A DNA stretch of 64,000 nucleotides from Bacillota bacterium (lineage in GTDB: Bacteria; Bacillota; Sulfobacillia; JAJZYS01; JAJYTV01), in contig JAJYSJ010000012.1 in NCBI GenBank assembly GCA_021793645.1, positions 1-64,000 on the forward strand, in the 5' to 3' direction. The notes beneath the pieces were generated by a model. It searched no databases, had not been told where the DNA came from, and saw only the letters and a list, made by a program, of their open reading frames with translations. Position 1 is the stretch's first letter, and every line of letters begins with the position of its first letter. The position numbers and the translations under genes were made by a program. Below are positions 10,587 to 18,621 of the stretch, in pieces.

Positions 10587-11609
10587 CTAAAATTGGCGCA
10601 GGAGCCGCAGATCGTTCTGGAACAGGAGGCGCACGTCATCGATGCCATAGCGCAGCATCGCGATTCGCTCCACACCGACGCCGAATGCGAAGCCTGTTTG
10701 GATCTGCGGATCGTAGCCGCCCTCGCGCAGCACATGCGGGTGGACCATCCCCGAACCGAGGATCTCGATGAATCCGGTGCCCTTGCAGATGCGGCAGCCG
10801 TTGCCGCCACAAAATACGCAGCCGATGTCTACCTCCGCGGATGGCTCCGTGAAGGGGAAGTAGCTCGGACGCAGGCGGATGCGCACGTCCCGACCGAAGA
10901 TTGCGCGGCAGAACTCGTACAGGGTCGCCTTCAGATGCTGCATGCCGATGCCCTCGCCGATCGCGAGACCCTCCATCTGGTGGAAGACGGGCGAATGGGT
11001 CACGTCGTCGTCGCGGCGGTAGACGCGGCCGACCGTGATGATGCGCACGGGAGCGGGCGCATGCGCCCGCATCGACCGTATCTGGACGGGCGACGTATGG
11101 GTGCGCAGCACGTAGCCGGGCAGGTCGGCGACGAAGAACGTGTCGTGCATTTCGCGCGCCGGGTGGTCCTTCGGGATATTGAGTGCCTCGAAGTTGAGCT
11201 CCTCGCTCTCCACCTCCGGTCCTTCAGCGAGACGGAAGCCAAGCTGGCGCAAGGCGCGCACGAGCGCGTCTTCGGCGAGCTGCAAAGGGTGCGGGCCGCC
11301 CAGCGCCCTTGGCCGCCCGGGCAGTGTCACATCGAGCGTTTCGGCCTGCATGCGTACAGCCAGCGCGGTCTCGCGCAGTTCGGCCTGACGCGCCGCCATC
11401 GCTGCTTCGAGCTCATCGCGCAGCCTGTTCAGCGCGAGACCGAGATCGCGCCGCTCCGCAGCTGGTGCATCCTTGATGCCGCGCAGCGCGTCCATGAGCG
11501 GCCCCTTGCGGCCCAGCCACTCGACGCGTGCCCGCTCCAGCGTCGCCTCGTCCAATGCCGCTGCGATACCGGCGAGCGCCTCGCTGCGCAGTGCCTCGAC
11601 GTCCTTCAC
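10587..11609 (-). CDS. pheS: Phenylalanyl-tRNA synthetase alpha subunit
   Basis: The catalytic subunit forms phenylalanyl-adenylate and transfers it to tRNA-Phe. The 340-residue product has the N-terminal coiled-coil arm (to about residue 85) and the class II core, with motif 2 (RVYRRDDDVTHSPVFHQMEG) and motif 3 (GFAFGVGVERIAML). The GTG at 11609 is chosen because AAGGGA lies nine bases upstream and the length matches the Bacillus protein (344). The longer reading to 11744 runs back through the T-box terminator. It is the first gene of pheS-pheT, under T-box control. Confidence 0.95.
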   Translation of the reverse strand: MKDVEALRSEALAGIAAALDEATLERARVEWLGRKGPLMDALRGIKDAPAAERRDLGLALNRLRDELEAAMAARQAELRETALAVRMQAETLDVTLPGRPRALGGPHPLQLAEDALVRALRQLGFRLAEGPEVESEELNFEALNIPKDHPAREMHDTFFVADLPGYVLRTHTSPVQIRSMRAHAPAPVRIITVGRVYRRDDDVTHSPVFHQMEGLAIGEGIGMQHLKATLYEFCRAIFGRDVRIRLRPSYFPFTEPSAEVDIGCVFCGGNGCRICKGTGFIEILGSGMVHPHVLREGGYDPQIQTGFAFGVGVERIAMLRYGIDDVRLLFQNDLRLLRQF

Positions 11610-11626
11610 CGCCACCCATCCCTTCC

Positions 11627-11891
11627 GCAGCAAAAAACTAGACCCCGCCCCCATCGGGGACGAAGTCGCAAAGACTCCGCGGTACCACCGCCGTTTGGGC
11701 AAAGCCCCTCTCTCTCCGGGCGAGCACCCGGGCGCCCCGTTCACGGTGGGCTTCCGCCGCCCCTACTGCTGCTTCAGGGCGGAACTCCGGAGCGAACTTC
11801 CCTGTCCTGGCCAGCCGCGAGCGCTTGCAGTCCCGGCGCCCGTCCCTGCACGGCGGCCCTTGGGCGGTACTCTCTCCATCATCGTCGCTTT
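11627..11891 (-). promoter_or_regulatory. T-box leader of pheST
   Basis: The antiterminator T-box sequence GGTGGTACCGCGG (11677-11690, minus strand) matches the consensus that pairs with the uncharged tRNA acceptor end. It is followed by a terminator hairpin (11641-11667) and TAGTTTTTTG. About 110 bases upstream a GAAGTTCGC segment offers a TTC (Phe) specifier at 11794-11796; this assignment is tentative because I did not fold Stem I. Uncharged tRNA-Phe should favour read-through into pheS. Confidence 0.92.
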
Positions 11892-11897
11892 GCCGGG

Positions 11898-11926
11898 ATT
11901 ATACGAGGTCGCTGTCGGCTTGTAAA
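11898..11926 (-). promoter_or_regulatory. Promoter of the pheST T-box transcript
   Basis: On the minus strand TTTACA (11926-11921) and TATAAT (11903-11898) are separated by 17 bases, an excellent vegetative promoter. It sits inside the last codons of the upstream methyltransferase gene, whose TAA stop is part of the -10 box. Confidence 0.85.
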
Positions 11927-12678
11927 GCCGACCGGACACGCCACAGCAGAACCGCAGCCGCCTGTGCGACGTTCAGTGATTCGCTGCCCTCGCGCATCGG
12001 GATCGACACCGTGCGTCCGATACCCACGGAGCTCCCCTGCCCTTCGCTGCCCAAAACGAGGGCGGCGCGTCCCGCTGGCGGCCACGCGCCGTCCATCGCT
12101 TCGCCGTGTGCCGAAGCAACCCAGACCGGCCACTCGAGTGCTGCGAGTGCGGCGTCCAGATCGTCGACCGCCGCGATGGGCAGACGCAGGAAGGCCCCTG
12201 CAGCAGCCCGGTAGGCCCTCGGGTTGTCCGGCCGCGCACCGCCTCTCCTGTACCAGATCCCGGCGGCGCCAAAGGCGAGCGCAGCGCGCGCGATGCCGCC
12301 GAGGTTCGCCGCGTCTTGCACGCCATCCAGCACGACAAGCCAGCCCGCGCCAGTGAGGCAGTCCTCAGGAGTCCAGCGGGGCAGTGCGACCACGGCCAGC
12401 GTGCCTTGGTGCGAGGATCCGCCGCTCAGCCGCTCGAGTTCCTGATCGGTCAGGAACTGCGCCGCCGGGTGGGCCTCGATGCTCCCGAGCGCCTCCGCGG
12501 GGATCGGCCTTGTGCGCAAGCGCGGAGAGACGACGAGAAGGTCGAGCCGCGCGCCCTGGGCGACCGCCTCTGCGACGAGGCGTGCTCCTTCGACGACGAC
12601 CCGACCTTCTGCCTCGCCGCGGCGAACCGCGCGCACCTGCGCGCGCAGCGCCTTCTGGCCGAGGGGGCTAGCGCACAA
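11899..12678 (-). CDS. TrmH/SpoU-family RNA 2'-O-methyltransferase
   Basis: A SAM-dependent methyltransferase of the SPOUT superfamily, probably acting on rRNA or tRNA ribose. The C-terminal trefoil-knot domain shows the three family motifs: [17 protein letters not shown] (motif 1), VLGSEGQG (motif 2) and [20 protein letters not shown] (motif 3). An N-terminal L30e-like substrate-binding domain occupies about residues 5-95. The likely TTG start at 12678 overlaps the rplT stop region; readings beginning further upstream lie wholly within rplT. The position between rplT and pheS is common in Bacillota (ysgA/rlmB-like). Which RNA site it modifies cannot be read from the sequence. Confidence 0.85.
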   Translation of the reverse strand: MCASPLGQKALRAQVRAVRRGEAEGRVVVEGARLVAEAVAQGARLDLLVVSPRLRTRPIPAEALGSIEAHPAAQFLTDQELERLSGGSSHQGTLAVVALPRWTPEDCLTGAGWLVVLDGVQDAANLGGIARAALAFGAAGIWYRRGGARPDNPRAYRAAAGAFLRLPIAAVDDLDAALAALEWPVWVASAHGEAMDGAWPPAGRAALVLGSEGQGSSVGIGRTVSIPMREGSESLNVAQAAAVLLWRVRSALQADSDLV

Positions 12679-13027
12679 GCGACGACTTTGCGGTCTCGAC
12701 AAGGGCCGCGAATGCGGCTGCGTCCCGCGCCGCAAGATCGGCGAGCAGCTTGCGGTTGATCTCCACGCCGGCGCGGCGCAGACCGCTCATGAAGCGGCTG
12801 TAGGAAAGTCCCTGTGCGCGGGAAGCGGCGTTGATGCGCGCGATCCACAAGCGGCGGAACTCGCCCTTGCGCTGGCGCCGATGCTGGTAGGCGTACCACA
12901 GCGCCTTCATCACGGCTTCGTTCGCCGGACGGTACAGGCGGTGCCGGGCGCCCCAGTAGCCACGGGCCAGCTTCAGGATCTTCTTGTGGCGGCGGTGGGC
13001 GGTGACGCCCTTCTTGATGCGTGCCAT
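12668..13027 (-). CDS. rplT: Ribosomal protein bL20
   Basis: A 119-residue, highly basic protein of the large subunit, needed early in 50S assembly. It begins [20 protein letters not shown] and contains [20 protein letters not shown] and WIARINAA, all characteristic of bL20. It is the third gene of infC-rpmI-rplT, 15 bases after rpmI. In Bacillus, L20 represses its own operon by acting on the infC leader, and the attenuator seen upstream of infC here is compatible with that scheme. Confidence 0.98.
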   Translation of the reverse strand: MARIKKGVTAHRRHKKILKLARGYWGARHRLYRPANEAVMKALWYAYQHRRQRKGEFRRLWIARINAASRAQGLSYSRFMSGLRRAGVEINRKLLADLAARDAAAFAALVETAKSSLVR

Positions 13028-13042
13028 CGGCGACGGTCCCCC

Positions 13043-13240
13043 TTAGTTGTACGGCAGAAGGCGCTCAACGCGCTTCTGGTCGGACTTCGAGACGTAGGCG
13101 TACCGGTGCAGGTCGGACATTCGCTTCTGCGACTTCTTGGTCAGGATGTGGCGAGCGTGGCTCTTGGAGCGCTTGAACTTGCCGCTGCCGGTGCGCCGGA
13201 AGCGCTTCGCGGCGGCGCGGTTCGTCTTCATCTTCGGCAT
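13043..13240 (-). CDS. rpmI: Ribosomal protein bL35
   Basis: A 65-residue basic protein starting [20 protein letters not shown], followed by the typical [15 protein letters not shown] segment. It is located between infC and rplT in the standard order, with the start three bases after the infC stop, so it is translationally close to infC. Length is as expected. Confidence 0.98.
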   Translation of the reverse strand: MPKMKTNRAAAKRFRRTGSGKFKRSKSHARHILTKKSQKRMSDLHRYAYVSKSDQKRVERLLPYN

Positions 13241-13243
13241 CCG

Positions 13244-13774
13244 TTACACACCCTTCGGCGTGGAGTGGTCCTTCGGTACGAGGAACATGGTCATGTTGCG
13301 GCCCTCGACGCGTGCCGGGCGTTCGACGATCGCGACATCTTGAACGAAGGTCACGAGGCGATCGAGCACTTCGCGGCCCAGATCGGAGTGAACGATCTCG
13401 CGCCCGCGGAACATGATCGTTGCCTTGACGCGGTCCCCATCCTTCAGGAAGCGCTCCGCGTTGCGCGCCTTGACCTCGAAGTCGTGTTCTTCGATGCGTG
13501 GACGCAGCTTGACTTCCTTGATCGTCACCTGGTGCTGCTTCTTGCGCGCGTCCCGGTCCTTTTTGGCCTGTTCGTAGCGGAAACGTCCGTAATCCATGAT
13601 CCGGCAGACCGGTGGTTTGGCGGACGGGGCCACTTCGACGAGATCCAGGTTACGCTCGGCTGCGAGACGCAAGGCGTCCCGAATGGGGAAGATGCCGAGC
13701 TGCTCCCCCTCCTGGGTAACCACGCGCACCTCGCGCACACGAATCTCCTCGTTGACCCGCAAGTCCTTGCTGAT
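13244..13774 (-). CDS. infC: Translation initiation factor IF-3, ATC start codon
   Basis: IF-3 binds the 30S subunit and checks the start codon and initiator tRNA. The 176-residue product has the N-domain (LRVNEEIRVREVRVV), a linker, and the C-domain (KEVKLRPRIEEHDFEVK). The sequence places GGAGGTGA (13788-13781) six bases upstream of an ATC codon (13774-13772) that begins ISKDLRVNEEI, the usual IF-3 N-terminus. The next possible start, TTG at 13762, is 18 bases from that site and would cut the conserved N-terminus. Non-AUG starts (AUU or AUC) on infC are known from other bacteria and allow IF-3 to repress itself by start-codon discrimination; I infer the same here. Confidence 0.93.
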   Translation of the reverse strand: MSKDLRVNEEIRVREVRVVTQEGEQLGIFPIRDALRLAAERNLDLVEVAPSAKPPVCRIMDYGRFRYEQAKKDRDARKKQHQVTIKEVKLRPRIEEHDFEVKARNAERFLKDGDRVKATIMFRGREIVHSDLGREVLDRLVTFVQDVAIVERPARVEGRNMTMFLVPKDHSTPKGV

Positions 13775-13795
13775 TCGACGTCACCTCCGCACAAT

Positions 13796-13935
13796 CGTAG
13801 AAAACAAGAAAACGAGAAGGGCATGGCCCCTCCCGCACATATCTCTCCCTGGCGGACCCTGGATTCACAGCCAAATGGCGCGCCAGGGTGAGAAGCGATG
13901 GGGCTTCTGCTTGTGGTGACAGCGTACCATGGCGC
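13796..13935 (-). promoter_or_regulatory. infC leader with transcription attenuator
   Basis: Between the likely transcription start and the infC ribosome binding site, the minus strand forms a ten-base-pair hairpin (13835-13813, cgggaggggc/gcccttctcg, loop of three) followed by TTTTCTTGTTTT. That is a textbook Rho-independent terminator. Just upstream, ccctggcg and cgccaggg (within 13849-13892) can form a second long stem. This resembles the L20-controlled leaders of Bacillota infC operons. Confidence 0.8.
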
Positions 13936-14013
13936 TCGGGTGCGGTCAACCGCGCTGGCCGTACTCCGGCGATTCAGGTACATTGATCGTAATGGTGCAA
14001 AGGGGGATGCGTG

Positions 14014-14838
14014 ATGGCTCTTCGTCAGGTCGTTTCGACACTCAGTGATGACGGCAAGGAGGTCATGGGGACAGATGTCCTCCTGTTCCACTACCCGGAC
14101 TCGAACATTTTGAACGGCTCATTGCTCACCGTCGAATCGAACCACTTCGCAGTGCTCAAGGCGCGCGGCGCCATCCTTAACGTCTATGAGACGGGCCAGT
14201 ATCCTATCCAGACGCCGGATAAGCCGATCGTCGGCTCGATCCAGCAGGCGTTCTTCGGGGGGCAGTCGCCCTGGCAGTACGAGGTGCTCTACATCAGTCG
14301 CGCCAAGCTGGTTCTGAAGGCTTCCGGCACCGCGTTGTCGCGTGAGATGGCCGAACTCGCCTACGATGTGGACTACTACGTGCACGTTGAATCGCCGGAA
14401 GACGCCTTGAAGCTCGTACAGCACATGCCGTACAACGGCCACTTCCTGCGCGGCGAGGACGTCAACCGCTACGCAGGGCCAGTTGTCGAACAGGCGATCA
14501 ACCAGATCGTCCAAGTGACACCGCTTGAACAGGTCAATGAGCACATCCACGACCTCACAGCCCTCGTCAAGGAGCACTTGAACGGGTTCCTTTCCGCCTA
14601 CGGCATCACGCTGAACGACGTCAAGGTGCTGATCTTCCCCAAGGACGAGCGGATGAAGTCCCTGATCTCGCTCAAGGCGTTCGGCCTCTCCGAGCTCGAC
14701 GCCGTGCGCTACTACGTGGCAATGATGATGGCAGAGCACGGCCTCGTCTCAGCCCCGAACGTGGCGGTCGGGGAACCGTTTCATGTCGGCTTTTCGCCAC
14801 TCGGGATGGGCATGCCGGGCCTCGGTTCCAAGGGCTGA
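14014..14838 (+). CDS. SPFH/Band-7 domain protein (virion-core-like family)
   Basis: The 274-residue product matches the SPFH-domain family often annotated as virion core protein (YdjI-like). It shows HYPDSNILNGSLLTVESNHFAVL, the ILNVYETGQYPIQTP segment, and FFGGQSPWQYEVLYISRAK. There is no membrane helix; the end is glycine- and methionine-rich. In Bacillus, YdjI works with membrane-stress and phage-shock-type proteins; transfer of that role here is inference. The ATG at 14014 has AGGGGG seven bases upstream. The next gene starts on its stop codon (TGATG), so the two are translationally coupled. Confidence 0.85.
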   Translation: MALRQVVSTLSDDGKEVMGTDVLLFHYPDSNILNGSLLTVESNHFAVLKARGAILNVYETGQYPIQTPDKPIVGSIQQAFFGGQSPWQYEVLYISRAKLVLKASGTALSREMAELAYDVDYYVHVESPEDALKLVQHMPYNGHFLRGEDVNRYAGPVVEQAINQIVQVTPLEQVNEHIHDLTALVKEHLNGFLSAYGITLNDVKVLIFPKDERMKSLISLKAFGLSELDAVRYYVAMMMAEHGLVSAPNVAVGEPFHVGFSPLGMGMPGLGSKG

Positions 14839-15374
14839 TGCAAAACGAGACGCTACGGCGCCTCGCGGGCCTGCTCGGCGTCGACGGCGTCGCCATTTAC
14901 GGCGCACGCGTACGCCTGCGGCAGGATGACCTCCTGGTGCGCTCCCACGCGTCGGACGCGTTGACTCGTGCGGCGACTTTACTGCGCGACCTCGCGGCCC
15001 GCTACCACCAGGAGCGGATCCCGCCCTCCAGTCGGGAGCAGCCGTTTCCGCCCCAGCTTGCCCTCCAAACGCTGCGCTCCATCGAACAACGCCAGCGCGC
15101 CGTGCAGGAAGTCGAGTTGCAACTGCGCTCGGCGCCCTTCCCGCCGGAAGACGCCGTCTGGGAACGCCTGCGCAGCGCGCGCCTGCAGCTCGACCTGCTA
15201 CTCAGCCTCGACATCGCCCTGATCGAGCGCGCACAGGCGGTCGAAGCACTCTGCGCCGCGCTCACGCCCGATGCGGTCGAAGGCCCACAGTCAGGGCAGC
15301 CGATCGAGGAGGCGCTCCTTGCGCTCCGTACGGCCCTGCACGAGCGCACCGAGCTCCTGGCCCCGCCTCACTAG
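14838..15374 (+). CDS. Unknown helical protein coupled to the SPFH gene
   Basis: The 178-residue product starts within the stop of the SPFH gene (one-base overlap) and ends 12 bases before a strong terminator hairpin. It has no signal peptide or membrane segment. After a short N-terminal alpha/beta segment (VDGVAIYGARVRLRQDDL), most of the protein is predicted helical with many Arg, Gln, Glu and Leu residues and probable coiled-coil stretches. I do not recognise a family. Tight coupling suggests it works with, or regulates, the SPFH protein. Confidence 0.65.
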   Translation: MQNETLRRLAGLLGVDGVAIYGARVRLRQDDLLVRSHASDALTRAATLLRDLAARYHQERIPPSSREQPFPPQLALQTLRSIEQRQRAVQEVELQLRSAPFPPEDAVWERLRSARLQLDLLLSLDIALIERAQAVEALCAALTPDAVEGPQSGQPIEEALLALRTALHERTELLAPPH

Positions 15375-15386
15375 GCAACATACCGA

Positions 15387-15412
15387 GAGGCCGCAGCCCC
15401 TGCTGCGGCCTC
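15387..15412. terminator. Bidirectional terminator hairpin
   Basis: A perfect 11-bp inverted repeat (gaggccgcagc / gctgcggcctc) with a four-base loop lies between the convergent SPFH-pair and chemoreceptor genes. The downstream sequence on the plus strand is tctgcttggttc, only moderately U-rich. Placement and symmetry support shared use. Confidence 0.8.
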
Positions 15413-15425
15413 TGCTTGGTTCGTC

Positions 15426-17306
15426 TCAGCCCAGGTGGAAGCGCGCAACCGACGTCTCCAGTTCGCCGCCAACGGCCAGGAGCTGCTGCGCCGCGGCGAC
15501 CATCGCTTGCAAAGAACGCTGCAGGTCCCCTTGCGATGTCGACACCTGTTCCGCCAGAGAGACGGTCTCCACCGATGAGGAGGCGACCTGCGAGATCACG
15601 CCGTCGACCGAATCGGACGAGGCAGCCATCTGCTCCGTCGCAGCGCTGTTCTCCTCGGTGATTGCGGAAATGCTGGCCATCATCCGCGCGACGTCCGCAG
15701 TCAGAGTGTCCGCTTGCTGCGCCGCCGCAAGGGCGGGCGCGATCTCCTGCGCCGCAATTCCGATCGCCCGGTCGACGCGCTCGAAGGCGGACCGCACTCC
15801 CTCTCCGGTCTCGGCCAGCGACGCCACGCCGCGCGCTCCCGCCTCGGCCGCCTGACGGGCCGCAGAGGCAGACGCCTGAACGGCGCCCAAAAGAGACCCG
15901 ATCTCTTTCACTGCCTCCTGGGTACGGCCAGCCAGTTCGCGCACGCTGTCCGCCACCACCGCGAAGCCTCGCCCGCTTTCGCCCGCCCGGGCAGCCTCGA
16001 TTGCGGCATTCAGAGCGAGGAGGTTCGTCTGCTCGGCGATCTCGCCGACGATACCGGTAATCTCGTCGATGCGGCGCGTCTGCTCGTCCAGTTCCTGCAT
16101 GCGGTCCCGCGCAGCGAGCACCGCACCACCGACCGCATCCTGCACGGAGTTCGCGCGAGCGACCGTCTGCTTGCCGTCGCCGACGGCTGCGAGCGACTCC
16201 TTCGCCGTGTCGTTGACCGTCGCCAACACCTTGGCCATCTGGGCTACACTGCGCGCAGTGTCGTCCATTGCGCCCGCCGCAAGGGCCGCCTGAGATGCCT
16301 GCTCCTGTGCACCGCGAGCTACCTGGGAGATCGCGACCTGCAGTTCGTGCATGGTGCGCGCCGCCTCCGTCGTCCCCTGCCGCTGTGTGAGGGCCGCGCT
16401 GGCCACCCCCTGCATCGAGGCGCCGACGTTGGCCACCGTCACCTCCGATGCCTCGGCAACGGCCTGCAGTTCAATGCCCGACTGCGCGACGCGGCTCGCC
16501 GACTTCGCGGTCTCGCTGATCAGTGCGCGCAGCCCCGCCACCATGCGTTGTGCCGACCCCGCAAGGGCTGCCAGTTCGTCCCGGCCGTGCAGATCGGGCG
16601 CCTGCACGGAGAGGTCTCCCCGCGCAAGCGTTTCCAGAAACCGAACCATGCGAGATAGCGGCTGAGAGATCCGCCGGCCGAGCAAAAGTCCCAGCGGCAA
16701 GGCGAACGCGACAATCACGACTGTTAGGACCGCAAGCAGGATCGACATCCAGTTCGCCTGTCCGAGTAGCCGCGCTACCGATGCACCGACGAAGTTATTG
16801 CCTGTCGCGTCCGCAGTGGCGACGTCCAGCAGATGATCCGCCTTGGCTGCGGAAGGGGCGCCGGTGATCAGGATGGCCGAGCGACCTTGACTTGCGTTTC
16901 CGGCCTGAATTTGGTCGATGCCCCGGTTTGCGTCAATGACAAACTGCGACTCTTGAATATTGACCGCTCGCACATCGGCGGTAACCTTGGGCAGGCCAAG
17001 CGCGCGGGCTGCGTGCACATCCTGCTTGAACGTCTGGATGTCCGCCCGGTAGAGTGCGAGCTGGGCGGTCTTGTCGATGCCAGCCGCGTACAGTTTGACG
17101 GCTCCACGCAGTTCGTAGAAGTTTGCGCGCATGTCTGCGACGATCGCCGAGGCGCGGTTGTACTGACTGATCAACTGGATCTTCGAAGCGAAGTACCGGG
17201 TCGCAAGTATCTCCCCGCCACCCAGCACGACGAACAGGGCGGAGGCCAGCACCGCGATGCCTACGAGCTTGGCACGGATGGTGGCGAACATCTGCGTGAC
17301 CTGCAA
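15426..17306 (-). CDS. Methyl-accepting chemotaxis protein
   Basis: A transmembrane chemoreceptor of about 626 residues. It has an N-terminal membrane helix (about 10-32), a periplasmic-side helical sensor region to about residue 185, a second membrane helix ([19 protein letters not shown]), a HAMP domain ([20 protein letters not shown]), and a long signalling coiled coil. The kinase-contact hairpin reads [21 protein letters not shown], virtually invariant in the family. The TTG start at 17306 is eight bases after GGGGAG, which is formed by the end of the globin-sensor gene, so the two overlap functionally. No che genes are in the window. Confidence 0.92.
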   Translation of the reverse strand: MQVTQMFATIRAKLVGIAVLASALFVVLGGGEILATRYFASKIQLISQYNRASAIVADMRANFYELRGAVKLYAAGIDKTAQLALYRADIQTFKQDVHAARALGLPKVTADVRAVNIQESQFVIDANRGIDQIQAGNASQGRSAILITGAPSAAKADHLLDVATADATGNNFVGASVARLLGQANWMSILLAVLTVVIVAFALPLGLLLGRRISQPLSRMVRFLETLARGDLSVQAPDLHGRDELAALAGSAQRMVAGLRALISETAKSASRVAQSGIELQAVAEASEVTVANVGASMQGVASAALTQRQGTTEAARTMHELQVAISQVARGAQEQASQAALAAGAMDDTARSVAQMAKVLATVNDTAKESLAAVGDGKQTVARANSVQDAVGGAVLAARDRMQELDEQTRRIDEITGIVGEIAEQTNLLALNAAIEAARAGESGRGFAVVADSVRELAGRTQEAVKEIGSLLGAVQASASAARQAAEAGARGVASLAETGEGVRSAFERVDRAIGIAAQEIAPALAAAQQADTLTADVARMMASISAITEENSAATEQMAASSDSVDGVISQVASSSVETVSLAEQVSTSQGDLQRSLQAMVAAAQQLLAVGGELETSVARFHLG

Positions 17307-17311
17307 GGGAT

Positions 17312-18550
17312 TCACTCCCCAAGATGAGTGTTCGAGTCGTCAGAGCCGTGCATCAGTTCGCCGAGGCTGACCGTCAACTGCGCCAACTGCGTGGCCGAGG
17401 AGGCGGTCTCCGCAGACGCTAGGCGCACCTGGTCTCCGGAGTTCGCAACCTGTTCGGCCATGGCCCCGACTGCATCCGTTGCCACCTTGGCCGCCAGAGC
17501 GCGGTCTGATATGTCATTCAATCGCTTGGCTAACTGCTGCAATAGACCGGAATTGCGCGCCACGGCCTGTGTCGCCTCTGCGACCGAGGCAGTGAGCGCA
17601 GTCGTCGCGATGACCGACTGTTCGAGCTGCCGCTGCGCATCCGTCGCCGACGACTTGGAGCGATCGGCGAGGCGACGCACTTCTTCCGAGACGACCGCAA
17701 AGCCCCGTCCGGCTTCCCCCGCACGCGCAGCCTCGATCGCGGCGTTGAGGGAGAGAAGGTTTGTCTGGGCAGCGATCTCACGGATCACCGCGACTGCGCT
17801 TGTCACCAGCCGCGACTGCTCTGCCATCTGCAGCGCAGCCTGCTCGACGCTGCGGATCGCCCGCATCGCTCCTGCCGTCTCGGCGTGGACCCCCTCCACT
17901 TCCGCCATGCCTTCGGCCGTTGCCGCGGCAACCATCTCCATCTCTTGCATCACCCGCGCGCTCTCCCCGGAAAGCTGCTGGAGGACGCTCGCCGACTCCG
18001 TTGCCGCAGCGCTCGTCTCCTCCGACATGGCGGACAGGCTTTCCGCCAGTTGCTGCAACGTACCCTGCAGCGTACGGATCCGCGCGGATGTTTCACGTTC
18101 GTAGACCATCGAGACGAGAACCATGTCCAGCGTCAGCCGCTTGGCGACAGCCTGACGCACGCGGTCTCGCTCCTCCAGATCCGCGTACGACCCGTCGACC
18201 AGTCGCATGGCATGCTCCCAGAACAGCCGATAGGCGCCTAGGTACCACTCCGTAGAGAGTCCGATGCGCGCGTGCATCCTGCCGATGCGCGAGATGCGCT
18301 CGTACGAGGCTTCATTGCGCGGATCCTCCCGCAATTGCCTTGCGTACTGGGCAAGCGTGCCGTGCAGTTTTTCGTAGCTCGTGTGACGGCGAACCATACT
18401 GTCGAGTTCGGGCACCTGCTGCACGCGCGTGTAAAAGGGCGCCGGAACGTCTTCCGCCAACTGCGCCCAATTCAGGCCTGCACAGACAGCCTGGTCCTCG
18501 TCACGCCAGTCCACGAAGCGGATGGTGCGATTCCAACTGGCTGGGTCCAA
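17312..18550 (-). CDS. hemAT: Globin-coupled chemotaxis sensor (HemAT type)
   Basis: A soluble aerotaxis transducer of about 412 residues. The N-terminal protoglobin domain contains the proximal histidine in [16 protein letters not shown] (His93 from the chosen start), matching the HemAT pattern. The C-terminal half is an MCP signalling domain with the tip [21 protein letters not shown]. Haem with bound oxygen should modulate a CheA kinase. The TTG at 18550 is chosen because AAGGAG lies nine bases upstream; a GTG at 18595 without a good site is the alternative. It is the middle gene of three on the minus strand: c-di-GMP protein, oxygen sensor, chemoreceptor. Confidence 0.92.
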   Translation of the reverse strand: MDPASWNRTIRFVDWRDEDQAVCAGLNWAQLAEDVPAPFYTRVQQVPELDSMVRRHTSYEKLHGTLAQYARQLREDPRNEASYERISRIGRMHARIGLSTEWYLGAYRLFWEHAMRLVDGSYADLEERDRVRQAVAKRLTLDMVLVSMVYERETSARIRTLQGTLQQLAESLSAMSEETSAAATESASVLQQLSGESARVMQEMEMVAAATAEGMAEVEGVHAETAGAMRAIRSVEQAALQMAEQSRLVTSAVAVIREIAAQTNLLSLNAAIEAARAGEAGRGFAVVSEEVRRLADRSKSSATDAQRQLEQSVIATTALTASVAEATQAVARNSGLLQQLAKRLNDISDRALAAKVATDAVGAMAEQVANSGDQVRLASAETASSATQLAQLTVSLGELMHGSDDSNTHLGE

Positions 18551-18621
18551 TTTCGCAATCTCCTTCCAGTGCGTGGGCTGCCATGGCTGCCGCACTTTGG
18601 CGACATAGAGGCCGCCCGCTC

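Noticed and set aside
10560-12356. 598-codon plus-strand frame
   Set aside because: It is antisense to pheS, the T-box leader and the TrmH-type gene, whose motifs and regulatory signals are unmistakable.
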